From Punica granatum (Eukaryota; Streptophyta; Magnoliopsida; Myrtales; Lythraceae), in contig NC_045128.1 of NCBI RefSeq assembly GCF_007655135.1, positions 32,086,811 through 32,150,810 on the forward strand: a stretch of 64,000 nt of DNA, in the 5' to 3' direction. Position numbers and translations under genes: made by a program. The notes below the pieces were generated by a model, which saw only the letters and a list, made by a program, of their open reading frames with translations, was not told the origin of the DNA and did not search any database. This document shows positions 1 to 9,829 of the stretch, piece by piece. The stretch's first letter is position 1; the number at the start of each line of letters is the position of its first letter.

Positions 1-2440
1 TAATTTTGATCTTAGGTAAACATTGTCATTAGTCGCGTTTTCAATATAAGTTCTATATATGGCCAAAAAAAAGAATATAAGTTTTGTATGGAGTGATGGA
101 TAATGCTTTCCCTATCTATACAATACTAGTTTTCTTGGTCATGAGTTGCACGGAACTATTACTACAAATATAATTGTATTTACCTGTTCAAACTTTAATT
201 ATTTTTAATTCAATTCCAAACATTTAATAATTTTTTTTTCTATAGTACATAATATTTAATAATTTTAACGAAATATCTTAAGGAATCGTGATTAATTCAT
301 ATATTACTATTATATTAGGGAAGGAGAGAGTAGTGATGTAAAATTTTTAAAATATTCTTTCTCCAATTCAAAATTACTATGCTGAGTTTATAGGATAATT
401 TTGTAGTTATCTTAAATTTTGAGAATATATTAAAATTAAAATATTTCACACCCAAACATATATATGCATATATATTAAAATTATTGAGTATTTTTATTTA
501 TAAACTCTAAATTTTTATTCATCTATTATTAATTTAGTCTTATTTAATTCTAACTATATTTATTTACAACTATGTCACTTTCTATTATGTTGTATTCAAC
601 TTAATATGTATATATATAATAAATTTACCTTTCTATACCTAAATATTACAATATTTACCTTTATGACCCTATTAATTGTTTTGTAGTCAAGTTTATATAT
701 ATATATATATATATATTTGAAAGTAGAAATATGGTGGGAATGGTTTGATGGCCTCAGAACGCTCGAATTGTCAAATGGAATTATCTCAATTTTTTAATTT
801 TTAATAAATTACAAATTATGGGACCATGCATTCATTTTTTTGAAATAATATCTATATTTGTTTTTCAAAAACCGAATTAGATCATTTATATATATATATA
901 TGTATATGTATATTTATAGATTAATCATGTTTGCTTTTTCAAAGTACAAGTTAATATAATATATAATGAATTACACTTTCAGCAAAAACAAAGAGTTAAT
1001 ATACTATATATATTATGAATCATATTTGCCTTTCAAAAAACACATGAGATCATATTTTTTTATAGATATTTTGTATGAGATGTTATAAATAGGAAGTACC
1101 ACACATAAATAATGACCAAATTCGGCTTTTAAAAAATATTGTTACCACTAGACTTGAGTTCTCTAAAAGTACGTTTACTATTAAACGTGAAAGTGAGTTC
1201 TTTTTTTATTTTTTCTTGTTTCTGACTTCTAATTCTCAATATTAGTCATTTGTTTTTTTAAATTAATATACTATATTTTATTTTTAAAAACAAATTAAAG
1301 ATATGAATTACATTTGCTTTTAAAAAAACTAGATCATATATTTTATAGATATGATTCATATTTCCTATACAAAAAATAAATTAGATAATATTTTTTATAA
1401 ATATTATGTATGAAACATTATAAAGGAATTATCAAACATAAACTGTGGTCGTTTCGACTCTCGAAAAATACTACTACCATTAACTGTGAGCTCTCAAAAT
1501 GCCTTTAGAGGTGGAAGTGGGTTATTCAATTTTTATTTACTTTTTATTTTCGTTTCTAACTCTCAATGTCAAATATAAAAACGGAGACCTACCCATCTCA
1601 ATTTTTTTTTTGCCCTAATTCGTAAGTTCTTCGTAGAAATCGTTAGTCGTCAATCTTATAGTGCTCCGCTTGCTATTAGGTGTCATCATTGAAGATGAGT
1701 TTCTTTTTCTTTTTTTTTAATTGTTGATCAGTAATATCTTAATCTTATAGTATCTTTCCAATTTCACCTTGTCGTACTTGGAAATTTTCTTTTTAATTTT
1801 TTATTTAAAATTATTTGCGAGACTAGTTTATAGTATTACAGTAATTAACAAAAAAAAAAAAAGATCGTCTGCAGTCTGCACTTTAATACATTTCCATTTC
1901 TGGAATTTTATTAGTCAAAGATAATCGTCTTTCATAAAATGCACGAATTTTGTAAAGATATCCCATCGCACATTATCCAAGTCCTCAATTATTCAACCCA
2001 TCACGAGACAGTGGAATCCCCTAGTGACTTCTTGAGAGGATAAATAATCGATTTGATCAAATTTTCGAGGACTTGTCACGGCAACCATTTGGTGGAGTGA
2101 TGCATTGTAATATTGTTAATAATAAACACCTCAGACCATCTTTTACCCTGCAATGCGAAACTAAATAGCCACCTATGATCTCATAAGTTCTGGATACGTG
2201 ATTATGCGATGCCTTATTCACCTTGAAACTACAAAACAACATTGCGACAACACTTTACGGCCGTGGAAAAGACACAACCATCGATTGAAGCATTGTTCCT
2301 TTTGATGCATATAGAAGTTTTGATAGGCATCGCAGTTGAAAGGACGTCGCCACAAAAATTTACATGAATAAACCCATAATTAGTCGTTGTCATTTCTTGT
2401 GTGGTGCTAGCAAGCATTAGTAATGACAATGAGCTCGATC
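1..2440. other. AT-rich stretch, no gene seen
   Basis: This stretch is very AT-rich, with short runs of TA repeats (for example near 690-716 and 885-905). The only open frames are short and look like chance. Apart from the divergent duplication listed separately I see no gene, tRNA or intact transposon. Confidence 0.6.
1021..1570. repeat. divergent tandem duplication
   Basis: Two stretches, about 1021-1240 and 1330-1560, share the same order of phrases. Each has an AGATCATAT block, then a TATTTTGTATGA/TATTATGTATGA block, then a phrase like ATTATAAAGGAATTATCAAACATAAA, then a GAGTTCTCTAAAAG/GAGCTCTCAAAATG block and a GTGAGTTCTTT/GTGGGTTATTC block. They look like old copies of one unit. The unit resembles no gene I recognise. 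Confidence 0.5.
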
Positions 2441-2451
2441 ATCTAATTCCA

Positions 2452-2692
2452 AGGGATTTGGTATAATGGTTAAGGAGGAGTTCAAATATCCACCCGATTT
2501 TGGATTCGAAACCCTTGAAACCACCGAAGTGCCTTTAGAATGATTACCAGCTCTTTGTGTCGTCGAGGATTCATGGAGGTCCGTGGATTAGTCTGGCGAA
2601 GGTTGAACACCCCTGATTAGCAAAAAGAGTTCGGTCAACTATGTGCCTTGCCTTCACCCATACTTGAGTGTGTAATTCCCAAAACAAAAATG
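2452..2692 (+). repeat. SINE-like element with tRNA-type head
   Basis: The left end has an A-box-like TGGTATAATGG (about 2459-2469) and a B-box-like GGATTCGAAACC (about 2502-2513), spaced as in a tRNA-derived polymerase III promoter. An unrelated body of about 180 bp follows, ending in an A-rich run. This suits a tRNA-derived SINE. It differs from the abundant SINE family found elsewhere in the window. No clear target duplication was found. Confidence 0.4.
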
Positions 2693-2749
2693 CTAAATCC
2701 TTTTTATAATCAACCTAAAAATCCATCTAACTTATAACTTCACTCATAT

Positions 2750-2806
2750 CGATCTATTGATCGTCCTAAAATATTCATACCGATCTATTGATCGTCCTAA
2801 AATATT
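2750..2806. repeat. 31-bp tandem duplication
   Basis: The phrase CGATCTATTGATCGTCC followed by TAAAATATT occurs twice, the second copy starting 31 bp after the first. This is a local duplication with no obvious function. Confidence 0.7.
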
Positions 2807-2939
2807 GTGTTATGCTATTATGAGTGGAATTTTAAGTTAGGAAATTTTTTAGCTTAATTACTAAGAGGATATAACAACATTCTCCCCATAATAGTTTTCC
2901 AGCAAAAAATATAAAAATCCAATACTAGTTGTTCCCCTA

Positions 2940-4930
2940 TTGTGAGACTAGGCTATTTTTAATTTGACTGTTTAGGAATTGAGTTGTTTAGGACTGGTTG
3001 ATTGATTAGATATATATGTTGTGATTTGTGAAGGGTTTCTGTACTGAGTACTGGTTCAAGACTCCTCTTAGTTTTGCTCCTTTGTTTTCACACAGTAGCA
3101 GTTTTATGTGAATTGCACTTGGCTCCGCTTTCCAACATTGATTGGGTTCATGTAGAGTTTAGTTTCAATAGGTTGGGCTTAGACATACAACATCTGGAAG
3201 GCTCATTGCAATTGTATTTGTTCTCATATGGATATGCTCTTGTCATATTTCTTTCATTTGCAGTGATCTCAGTAGATCTACAGTAATCTTTCTCTTGAAC
3301 ATTTTACCTTGTACTCGTTTTTGTTATATCAATGGACAATCACTGATTACTGAGCCAAAAAACTACCTCTTATATTTTGCTCTTATATATATGTTGATTC
3401 TTTTAGGGAATCAGCCCAAGGTTATCTGTACAAAGATCCCATATATTCGTTGGAATTACTCCTCATATGTTTCTATTATTCGGGGATCTAAAACTCAAGA
3501 GAAACACGTTTATTAACTCCTTTTTTTTAATTAAAGAACCTTTGACATATATATAACTAGAAAAAATCAATTATTATCTGGACGAGGTGTCAAATTATGT
3601 CATGGTGTGGTCATCCAAACCATTGGAACAAACGGAGCAAGAGCAGCCATTGACATCACCATCAGAAAAATTGACATACATGAAGGATAATGCAAGTGAT
3701 GTTTCTTCAGTTTCATCCATCCATATCCATATCTATATCCATCCATATATATAGTAAAATTGACTCCTAAAAGTAATTAATAGGCCTATATTTAATAGGG
3801 TTAGAAATATCAATTTGCTTTATTTATCAATTAATTTTCATAAAATTTTCCTATTCTTATTAAATTTGAAAAATAAATACCAAAAAACTATCTGTTTCCA
3901 TTGCTTTAGCCACTGTACTTATTTTTTTCAATTAAGGTCGAAGATATGATATATTTTGAGATTATTTATATAATTATAAAATATATTTTAATTTTAGTAT
4001 TCATATATCCATTTATTATATATATAGTAAAATGCATATAAGGAATCTCTTCGGACTAATATAGTTTAGAAAATTATCTACATATGTAGATTATATATAT
4101 ATATATATATATATTAATTAGAAGTTGGTCTATATAAATGACAAATACGTAATTTCATAAATATAAAAAATTCAATTTAAATTGTTCAAATTATCAATGG
4201 GATAATTAATTAATTAATTAATTAAATGACTTAAAAGCAAGTTTTTTATTTAAAAAATTAAATAAATCATGCAACTTTATGATACAAAGATAGGACACCA
4301 AAAGAAACAATTAATTTTTGTTTATGTAATTTTCAGAAAAGATAAAGATTATCACAAGCCACTAATTTAATGGAATTAAGGTTATTTAAAAAATTAAAGT
4401 TATCACAAATTCTATAAGCTTATGATTCATTAAAAAATAACATTTGAAAATTAGAATCTCACAAAACAATGTTTTTTAGAGCAAAAATAAATTTGTGACT
4501 CAGTAAAAGTATGAATTGAATATCCTCGATAAATCCATAGATTGATCATTAATGATATATAATTCATATTGTATAAGAAAATTAGTTACAAAATTTTTAT
4601 TTAATCACTTATATTTACGCTAATATTATTGAAGATTATTGTTTTGAGTTTCAAATTAATCATTTATTTTTACTAATAAGAAAAGTTATTGTTAAAAATG
4701 TGAATAATTCTCGCAAAAAAATTAATAGATATATGATAACAAATCTGTACAATGCACGAGATAGAATACTAGTCCTATATAAAGATAAGATTACTGTTTG
4801 GTACATATGCACATTTACTAATCAAAAGAAATGTCCATATTATCCATCAAGTGGCAGAAATTACAACCCACTATATATCTATTTGTACATAGATATATAC
4901 CAAAATTAGAATTACCATGTTAATATATAA
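2940..4930. other. intergenic, no recognised gene
   Basis: Between about 2940 and 3520 the base composition is less extreme, and two open frames of about 70 codons lie on the plus strand. I recognise no domain in them and neither has a convincing gene context. From 3530 to 4930 the DNA is AT-rich with TA microsatellites (4095-4115) and a TTAA run near 4206-4225. Nothing else was supported. Confidence 0.5.
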
Positions 4931-4947
4931 TTAGAAAAATATGATGA

Positions 4948-5131
4948 CTGAACTAACGTGAATTGGTTCAAGCAATTCGACATTTGTTCCGTTTAAGTAA
5001 TGTCTCGCGTTGAAGTCTTTATGGATGCAAAAAATTCACTATGTGAGAGCTTTACCCCTTAGTGGGACGACTCGACTAGACTAGATAAATCATAGTCTAA
5101 TTGGACTTTCGAATCTCAGAGTTCATACCTA
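4948..5131 (+). repeat. tRNA-derived SINE (main family), diverged copy
   Basis: This belongs to the main SINE family of the window. It shows the A-box region (TTGGTTCAAGC), a B-box-like region near GTTGAAGTCTTTATG, the AAATTCAC block, the block TACCCCTTAGTGGGACGAC and an A-rich end. A 15-bp flanking duplication with one mismatch, AGAAAAATATGATGA (4933-4947) and AGAAAAATATGACGA (5132-5146), supports retroposition. Confidence 0.75.
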
Positions 5132-5149
5132 AGAAAAATATGACGATTG

Positions 5150-7550
5150 AAAATTGTAATTGGAGACAATAAAATGGGATGTGATTGGGATTCCCAAAAT
5201 GAAAATTTGTATATACTATTATCTTTTATCATTTGTCCAGGGGATAAATCCACGTATATCGCTCCTATAATAACCGGTGGACATTTTCCCTGTAGCCATT
5301 ATTACTATAGATATATGAAGGATTCTTGTTACCGTTTGAGGAAAAATAATAATTAATACATTCTTATGAAGAAAACAAAAATGAAGATTCTTCTGAAGAG
5401 AGGGAGAGGGGGAGAAAATGCGTCAATTCAAAGTGGACGAAAAAACACATTACGTAACCGGGTGGAAATGAGATTTGGTTGAGCCGTCCATTTTATCAGA
5501 TTTAGGATTGGACTGGGAATTTAATTTTTCTGATGAATTTAAAGGGAAAGGCAAACTGGCAAAGGGCGAAGGCAAAGCCCAAAATGGATAAACTTGCAGA
5601 GGTAGGCATGGCGGAGAAATCAGAACAAAGTGGCCAAATTTGGGAATTCAAGGATCCTCACAAGAAACCTTAAAACACAAATCGTACACCTATATATACA
5701 TACGCATACATATATAACTATTAAAACAGTATGACACCTCCCCCTGATATTTTGGGTGCTAGTCACTAGTCAGGGCCTTGTCAATCTCAATCCCACTTCA
5801 AGTTCTTGCAGTGGACGCAACCCAATAAATTCTATTATATATTATCAGCTTTTAGTACAATGAAAAGTATTATACTTTCACAAATTCATAGCAAATGTGT
5901 ATATATATATAATATAGTTTCATAAATATTTGTTCATCAGAATGAGAATGATACGAATTACTATCAGAAATTAGCGATAGTAGAGAATACGCTAGAGAAT
6001 ACGCATACCGATTTATTTTATATAAAAATAGCGAATAAAATTAGAATCATCTCCATAATTTATGAACTTTCATTGGTAATTTAAGGTTTATTTTCTTGTT
6101 CTAATTATATACTAGAGTTTTACCCGCACAACACAGCGAAATAATTAAAATAAATAATGTGATCATTATTAATTTATTTTGTTTATATATGAAATTGATG
6201 TTTAACTCTCGTTCACTATTAATGAAAAAGTAATAGATATCTATGGAACCATAACTAATAGCCAATAATGTGATTAAAATAATTGAATTATCATAAAATA
6301 TGAGATAAATAAGTAAATACATAAACATTAAATTCCTAACTGTTATATTTTTGGGAAAGACAATGGACATCCACGTACAATTGAGAGGTGAGAGGAGAAA
6401 GGACAGGATGGAAAGTAAAAAAAGAAGAGTGAGAAAATGAGTCTAATGGGCGGTTTTAATTAATTTTATAATTTTCGCTTTAATGGTTTTATTTATTAAA
6501 ATGTACAATAACGTTTATTCGGAAAGAAAAAGTGAAACTAGTAAGCGTTGATTCAAGTATATATATATATATAATCAATAATTGCTAGTTCAAGTAGTGC
6601 AACGCTTGTCTGAAACATGCGAAAAATATCGAAATTGAGTCTTATAAATGAAAAAAAATTTGATTGGAAGAGTATTTAATCGGTTACTAATTGGAAGATT
6701 GTTATCTCTTAGTGGACCGACTCGAATTGAATTGAATTAGTCGAAATCTATTGGGGTTTTGAAATCCAGAATGTCCATCAAAATAAAAAAGATATATAGT
6801 ATACATATTACATGTATATTATATCCTAATTCGGTTTTTTATGGATATATCTTAATTAAAAATCCTTTAAGTCCTTCCTATACTCTGCCTTATTAATAAC
6901 CTTTCATTTTACAACCTCTAATCTATTATTGAGTTTTATTTGTTCAGGGATATTTATTACCATCGTCTACCGTGTGACATTAATATGTCTCAGAAAGGCA
7001 CTCCCCTGAATAGAAGGCAATAATTCCATTAAAATTAATTAGCATACCATTTATATCTCCGCAACCTAAAATCCTTCCATTAATGGGGTCTTTTCAATTG
7101 GTAAAGTTCTTAATTTCGTTGCTCTGGCAATTGGTCTCACTTGACATATGTGGGCAATTGATTATACAGGGAGCTGGGTCAGAAATTATGAAAAGGGCAC
7201 CTTTTCTGGAAAATCAGGTGCCTAGGATTACGATGTGTAACCGTTGTGGCCCCAGGCCACCTCTCCATCTCCCACAGAATAATTCAATAATATCATCGTA
7301 CCAAGAATATATCTCGAACCTATTGATATGGTGCAACGTCAAGCTGTGCGTCACATGGGGCAGATAATGTGATGCCCTCAAGAACATGCACGTAATGATC
7401 AAATTCTTGTACAAAAGTCGTGTGGCTAATTTAGGTGCTTTAATTCATCGGTTACACTGCTCAAACACATTGCCTTAAGTCGGGCTCAAATTGATGGAAA
7501 GAATGGATATATATATATATATATATATAGGGTATTCAGATGCCGACCAA
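5150..7550. other. intergenic, no recognised gene
   Basis: AT-rich sequence with short open frames lacking any recognisable domain. It contains a degenerate SINE copy (6578-6780) and TA microsatellites near 6558-6572 and 7508-7529. The stretch 7083-7367 stays open on the plus strand for 94 codons but resembles nothing I know. Confidence 0.5.
6578..6780 (+). repeat. degenerate SINE copy (main family)
   Basis: Weak but ordered matches to the main SINE: TTCAAGTAGTGCAACGCTTG at the head, AAATTGAGTCTTATAAATG at the B-box region, then TCTTAGTGGACCGACTCGA and a tail with TTTTGAAATCCAGAATG. It is old, with many substitutions and small insertions. Confidence 0.5.
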
Positions 7551-7819
7551 ATGAATGTACACGATAAAGTTAATAATTAAATCAAATAATATCGATCAGA
7601 CCAACCTGGTATCGCCACAAGATCTTTCTCACTCCTACCCTACCCAACTACTGATCCTCGATTTTCTCTTTGAATTTTCTCTGTTTAGAATTTTTCTACA
7701 TAAAAATATAAAATTTAATATTATTTTACTCAATATTTATCATTATCATTATCATTTCTCTAGGGCTCCAATGAACTCGATCTCTATATTAACACCATCA
7801 TCTCTGTTCTCATTCTTCA

Positions 7820-7821
<2 letters not shown>

Positions 7822-7870
<49 letters not shown>
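7822..7870 (+). repeat. (CT)n microsatellite upstream of MIR172
   Basis: About 24 uninterrupted CT dinucleotides, followed by GTAGCTCTCTCTGTG. Pyrimidine-rich CT tracts are common in plant 5' leaders and promoters. This one lies about 450 bp before the miR172 hairpin, so it may be in the promoter or the 5' part of the primary transcript. Confidence 0.9.
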
Positions 7871-7873
<3 letters not shown>

Positions 7874-8140
7874 GCTCTCTCTGTGACACTCTGTATGATT
7901 TTTCTTGATCTCCATTGAAACAGCCTGTCTAAGCTCTATGTTCTGTCCCTGTTCTCCCCACTAATACAAACTTTTAAAGGGGGAAGCAACAGTTTATTTG
8001 CTTTCTCCATGAAAGTGGAACGATCTCTTTGCTTTTCATAAATCAGCACATAGGCCCTTCTGCAATTTGCTCTGTGCTCTTTTCCCTGTTGATTTCTGCC
8101 TTTTCTTTCTCGACCTTTTTTTGGAGATCATGCAGCCGAA

Positions 8141-8170
8141 TTAGGGTTAGGGTTAGGGTTAGGGTTAGGG
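8141..8170 (+). repeat. five perfect TTAGGG units
   Basis: Five direct copies of the hexamer TTAGGG run without interruption and then change to TAAGAG. The usual plant telomere unit is TTTAGGG, so this is the hexamer form. It lies about 120 bp upstream of the miR172 hairpin on the same strand, so it is probably inside the primary transcript or its promoter. Confidence 0.9.
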
Positions 8171-8277
8171 TAAGAGCTGTTTTTCTGATTTTCTGATTTT
8201 TCGATCTGTTCATCCTTGTTCCCATACACGGAATCGATGACAATTGAATCGAGCCAGTCGTACTCGCATGAATAGCA

Positions 8278-8420
8278 GTCATTGTTTGCGGGTGCATCAT
8301 CATCAAGATTCACATACTTTCGAGAGAAATGATGATGACTAGTTAATTAATCCATTAGTCGCTGAAAATCGTCTCGATAAGGGGTGAGAATCTTGATGAT
8401 GCTGCAGCGGCAATAAATGG
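8278..8420 (+). ncRNA. MIR172: MIR172 precursor hairpin
   Basis: This encodes the conserved plant microRNA miR172, which represses AP2-type transcription factors and so controls flowering time, phase change and floral organ identity. The mature strand is 8387-8407; it starts AGAATCTTGATG and ends GATGCTGCAG, matching the known miR172 form that ends in CAG. The opposite arm, 8294-8314 (starts GCATCATCATCAAG, ends GATTCACA), is the star strand. The arms pair across a loop of about 70 nt. The stem extends above (CGAGAGA with TCTCGAT, near 8324 and 8371) and below (CATTGTTTGC with GCGGCAATAAATG). The primary transcript probably starts near or upstream of the CT tract at 7822-7870. No other gene overlaps it. 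Open frames crossing it on the minus strand are shadows. Confidence 0.93.
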
Positions 8421-9352
8421 CTAATACCTCAATGAGCTACAGTTCGGGGAAAGAGAACCGATCAACGACAGACATGCCGGCAAAAGAGAGGATTTACATA
8501 TAGGCAGTCCCCCTCTGCACATACTGCATTAAACTTCTTCCCATGGCCAAACTAAAACGAAGTGTAAAATTTTTAACATAGCATATCTTTATGACGGGCC
8601 ACATGAATCTTACATATCCTTTGTACTAGTATGTATGCTTAATGTACCAACATGGTGTTTATAGAATCGTCTTGCTCAATGATTGACCAAATGAAATTAG
8701 TCGTGGGTTTTCAGCTTAAGTACATGTCGGGGGTGTATCGTCCATATTAACTACTGATCATACATACATCGACTACTCTATAGGTTTAATTATTGTTCAG
8801 TTTCTAATTAGATCTATTTCTCTTTTCCTTTTGCAGAAGATACGTTTGTACAAGCACCCGATGTGAGTGAGTGGCTGCTTTCGCAGATTTCTCGTACTTG
8901 TACATATGATAATGTAGTGGGCTTTCCTTCAATCATGGCATGGCATGGCATACAAGGTTTGAGGATTTTTTCCTTTCCCCCCTGAAAATCTCTCCTTTTC
9001 ACTTTCTTTACTGTAACCTTTTTTTCCTCCACACAACTTTCACTTGCGGTTTATTCAATTGCAACTGTTTAATAACAATCATATCTCATTGTTTGTTTGT
9101 TTGTTGTTGTTGTTGTAACTGATTACGTTGGATGGCATGAAAACAGATTGATCCTTGGCCAAAAAAATATAACAATGTTGTTGTTCTAACTGATGACGAA
9201 TAGAATATACTGGGCTTAAATTCGAAGTGAAAGAAGTGGAAGGAAGGAAAAAGAAAAAAAAAATCAATTGCCTGTGGAAACGGAATATTCATACAAAGCC
9301 GGTGTTCTTTTTATTCTTGTTTTACTATGGGTAACTCTGTACATTTGCGGAG

Positions 9353-9763
9353 ATGGGGTGGATTTATGCAGACCCAGTATATTTTTTTGCTCTTGTTTTA
9401 GCATTGGTAGCTCTGTCCATGTGGGTTGGAGATGGGTCAATCTTTAATTAGAAGGCGAATGTCCAACTTAAGAACGAATTGCGGGAACAATTCAACCTGA
9501 CGATGCATTGCAGATCAAGGGAGGATGACCTCGGTTCTCCCGTGATCCCTCCGAAGGGGTCTTTTGACTTCGAATTCAGGCCCGATATATTCTATACCAC
9601 GTTGTTTTGGTGCAAGCTGGACTGGCCTAATGTCACCAATTCTTTCGATATACATAAATGCAGTCGGGATCACTACCGGCCCTCGAAGGAGTGTATCTGG
9701 AGCATATGTTCGGGCCAGCCCTGTCGATACGATGATTCTGAGTTGATTGATTTTGACATGTGA
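9353..9763 (+). pseudogene. self-incompatibility S1-like secreted protein gene, nonsense-disrupted (copy 1)
   Basis: The frame encodes a small secreted cysteine-containing protein of the plant S1/SPH family. The founder is the stigma self-incompatibility factor of poppy; most members have unknown roles. From the ATG at 9353 comes a signal peptide (MGWIYADPVYFFALVLALVA) to about residue 28, then the mature domain with the family landmarks NLTMHCRSREDDLG, a proline/glycine turn, LFWCKLDW, a CSRD block and a final PCRYDD. The frame holds 136 codons before the TGA at 9761-9763, a normal family length. Codon 33 is TAG (9449-9451), exactly between signal peptide and mature domain, with the same frame continuing on both sides. 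The mature domain is otherwise open from 9452. Either this is a recent pseudogene, or an unseen splice or readthrough skips the stop. A paralogue lies at 13.5 kb. Confidence 0.8.
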
Positions 9764-9829
9764 CTCTGCTGGAATTCCAGCATGGTAACCTATGTTTCTC
9801 CACAAGATTATTAAAAAAAAAAAAGTAAG

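Noticed and set aside
2452..2530. possible tRNA gene
   Set aside because: A- and B-box words are present, but no cloverleaf with an acceptor stem can be drawn. The body continues as a SINE.
3074..3516. two plus-strand frames with hydrophobic stretches
   Set aside because: No signal peptide or domain pattern is convincing, and the second lacks an ATG start; there is no splice-site context or conservation that I can see.
7555..7908. 117-codon frame with a long Leu-Ser run
   Set aside because: The run is the CT microsatellite translated. The frame lies upstream of the miR172 hairpin and has no conserved domain.
8043..8313. minus-strand frames across the TTAGGG array and the miR172 star arm
   Set aside because: The repeated Pro-Asn or Thr-Leu runs are the translated hexamer array.
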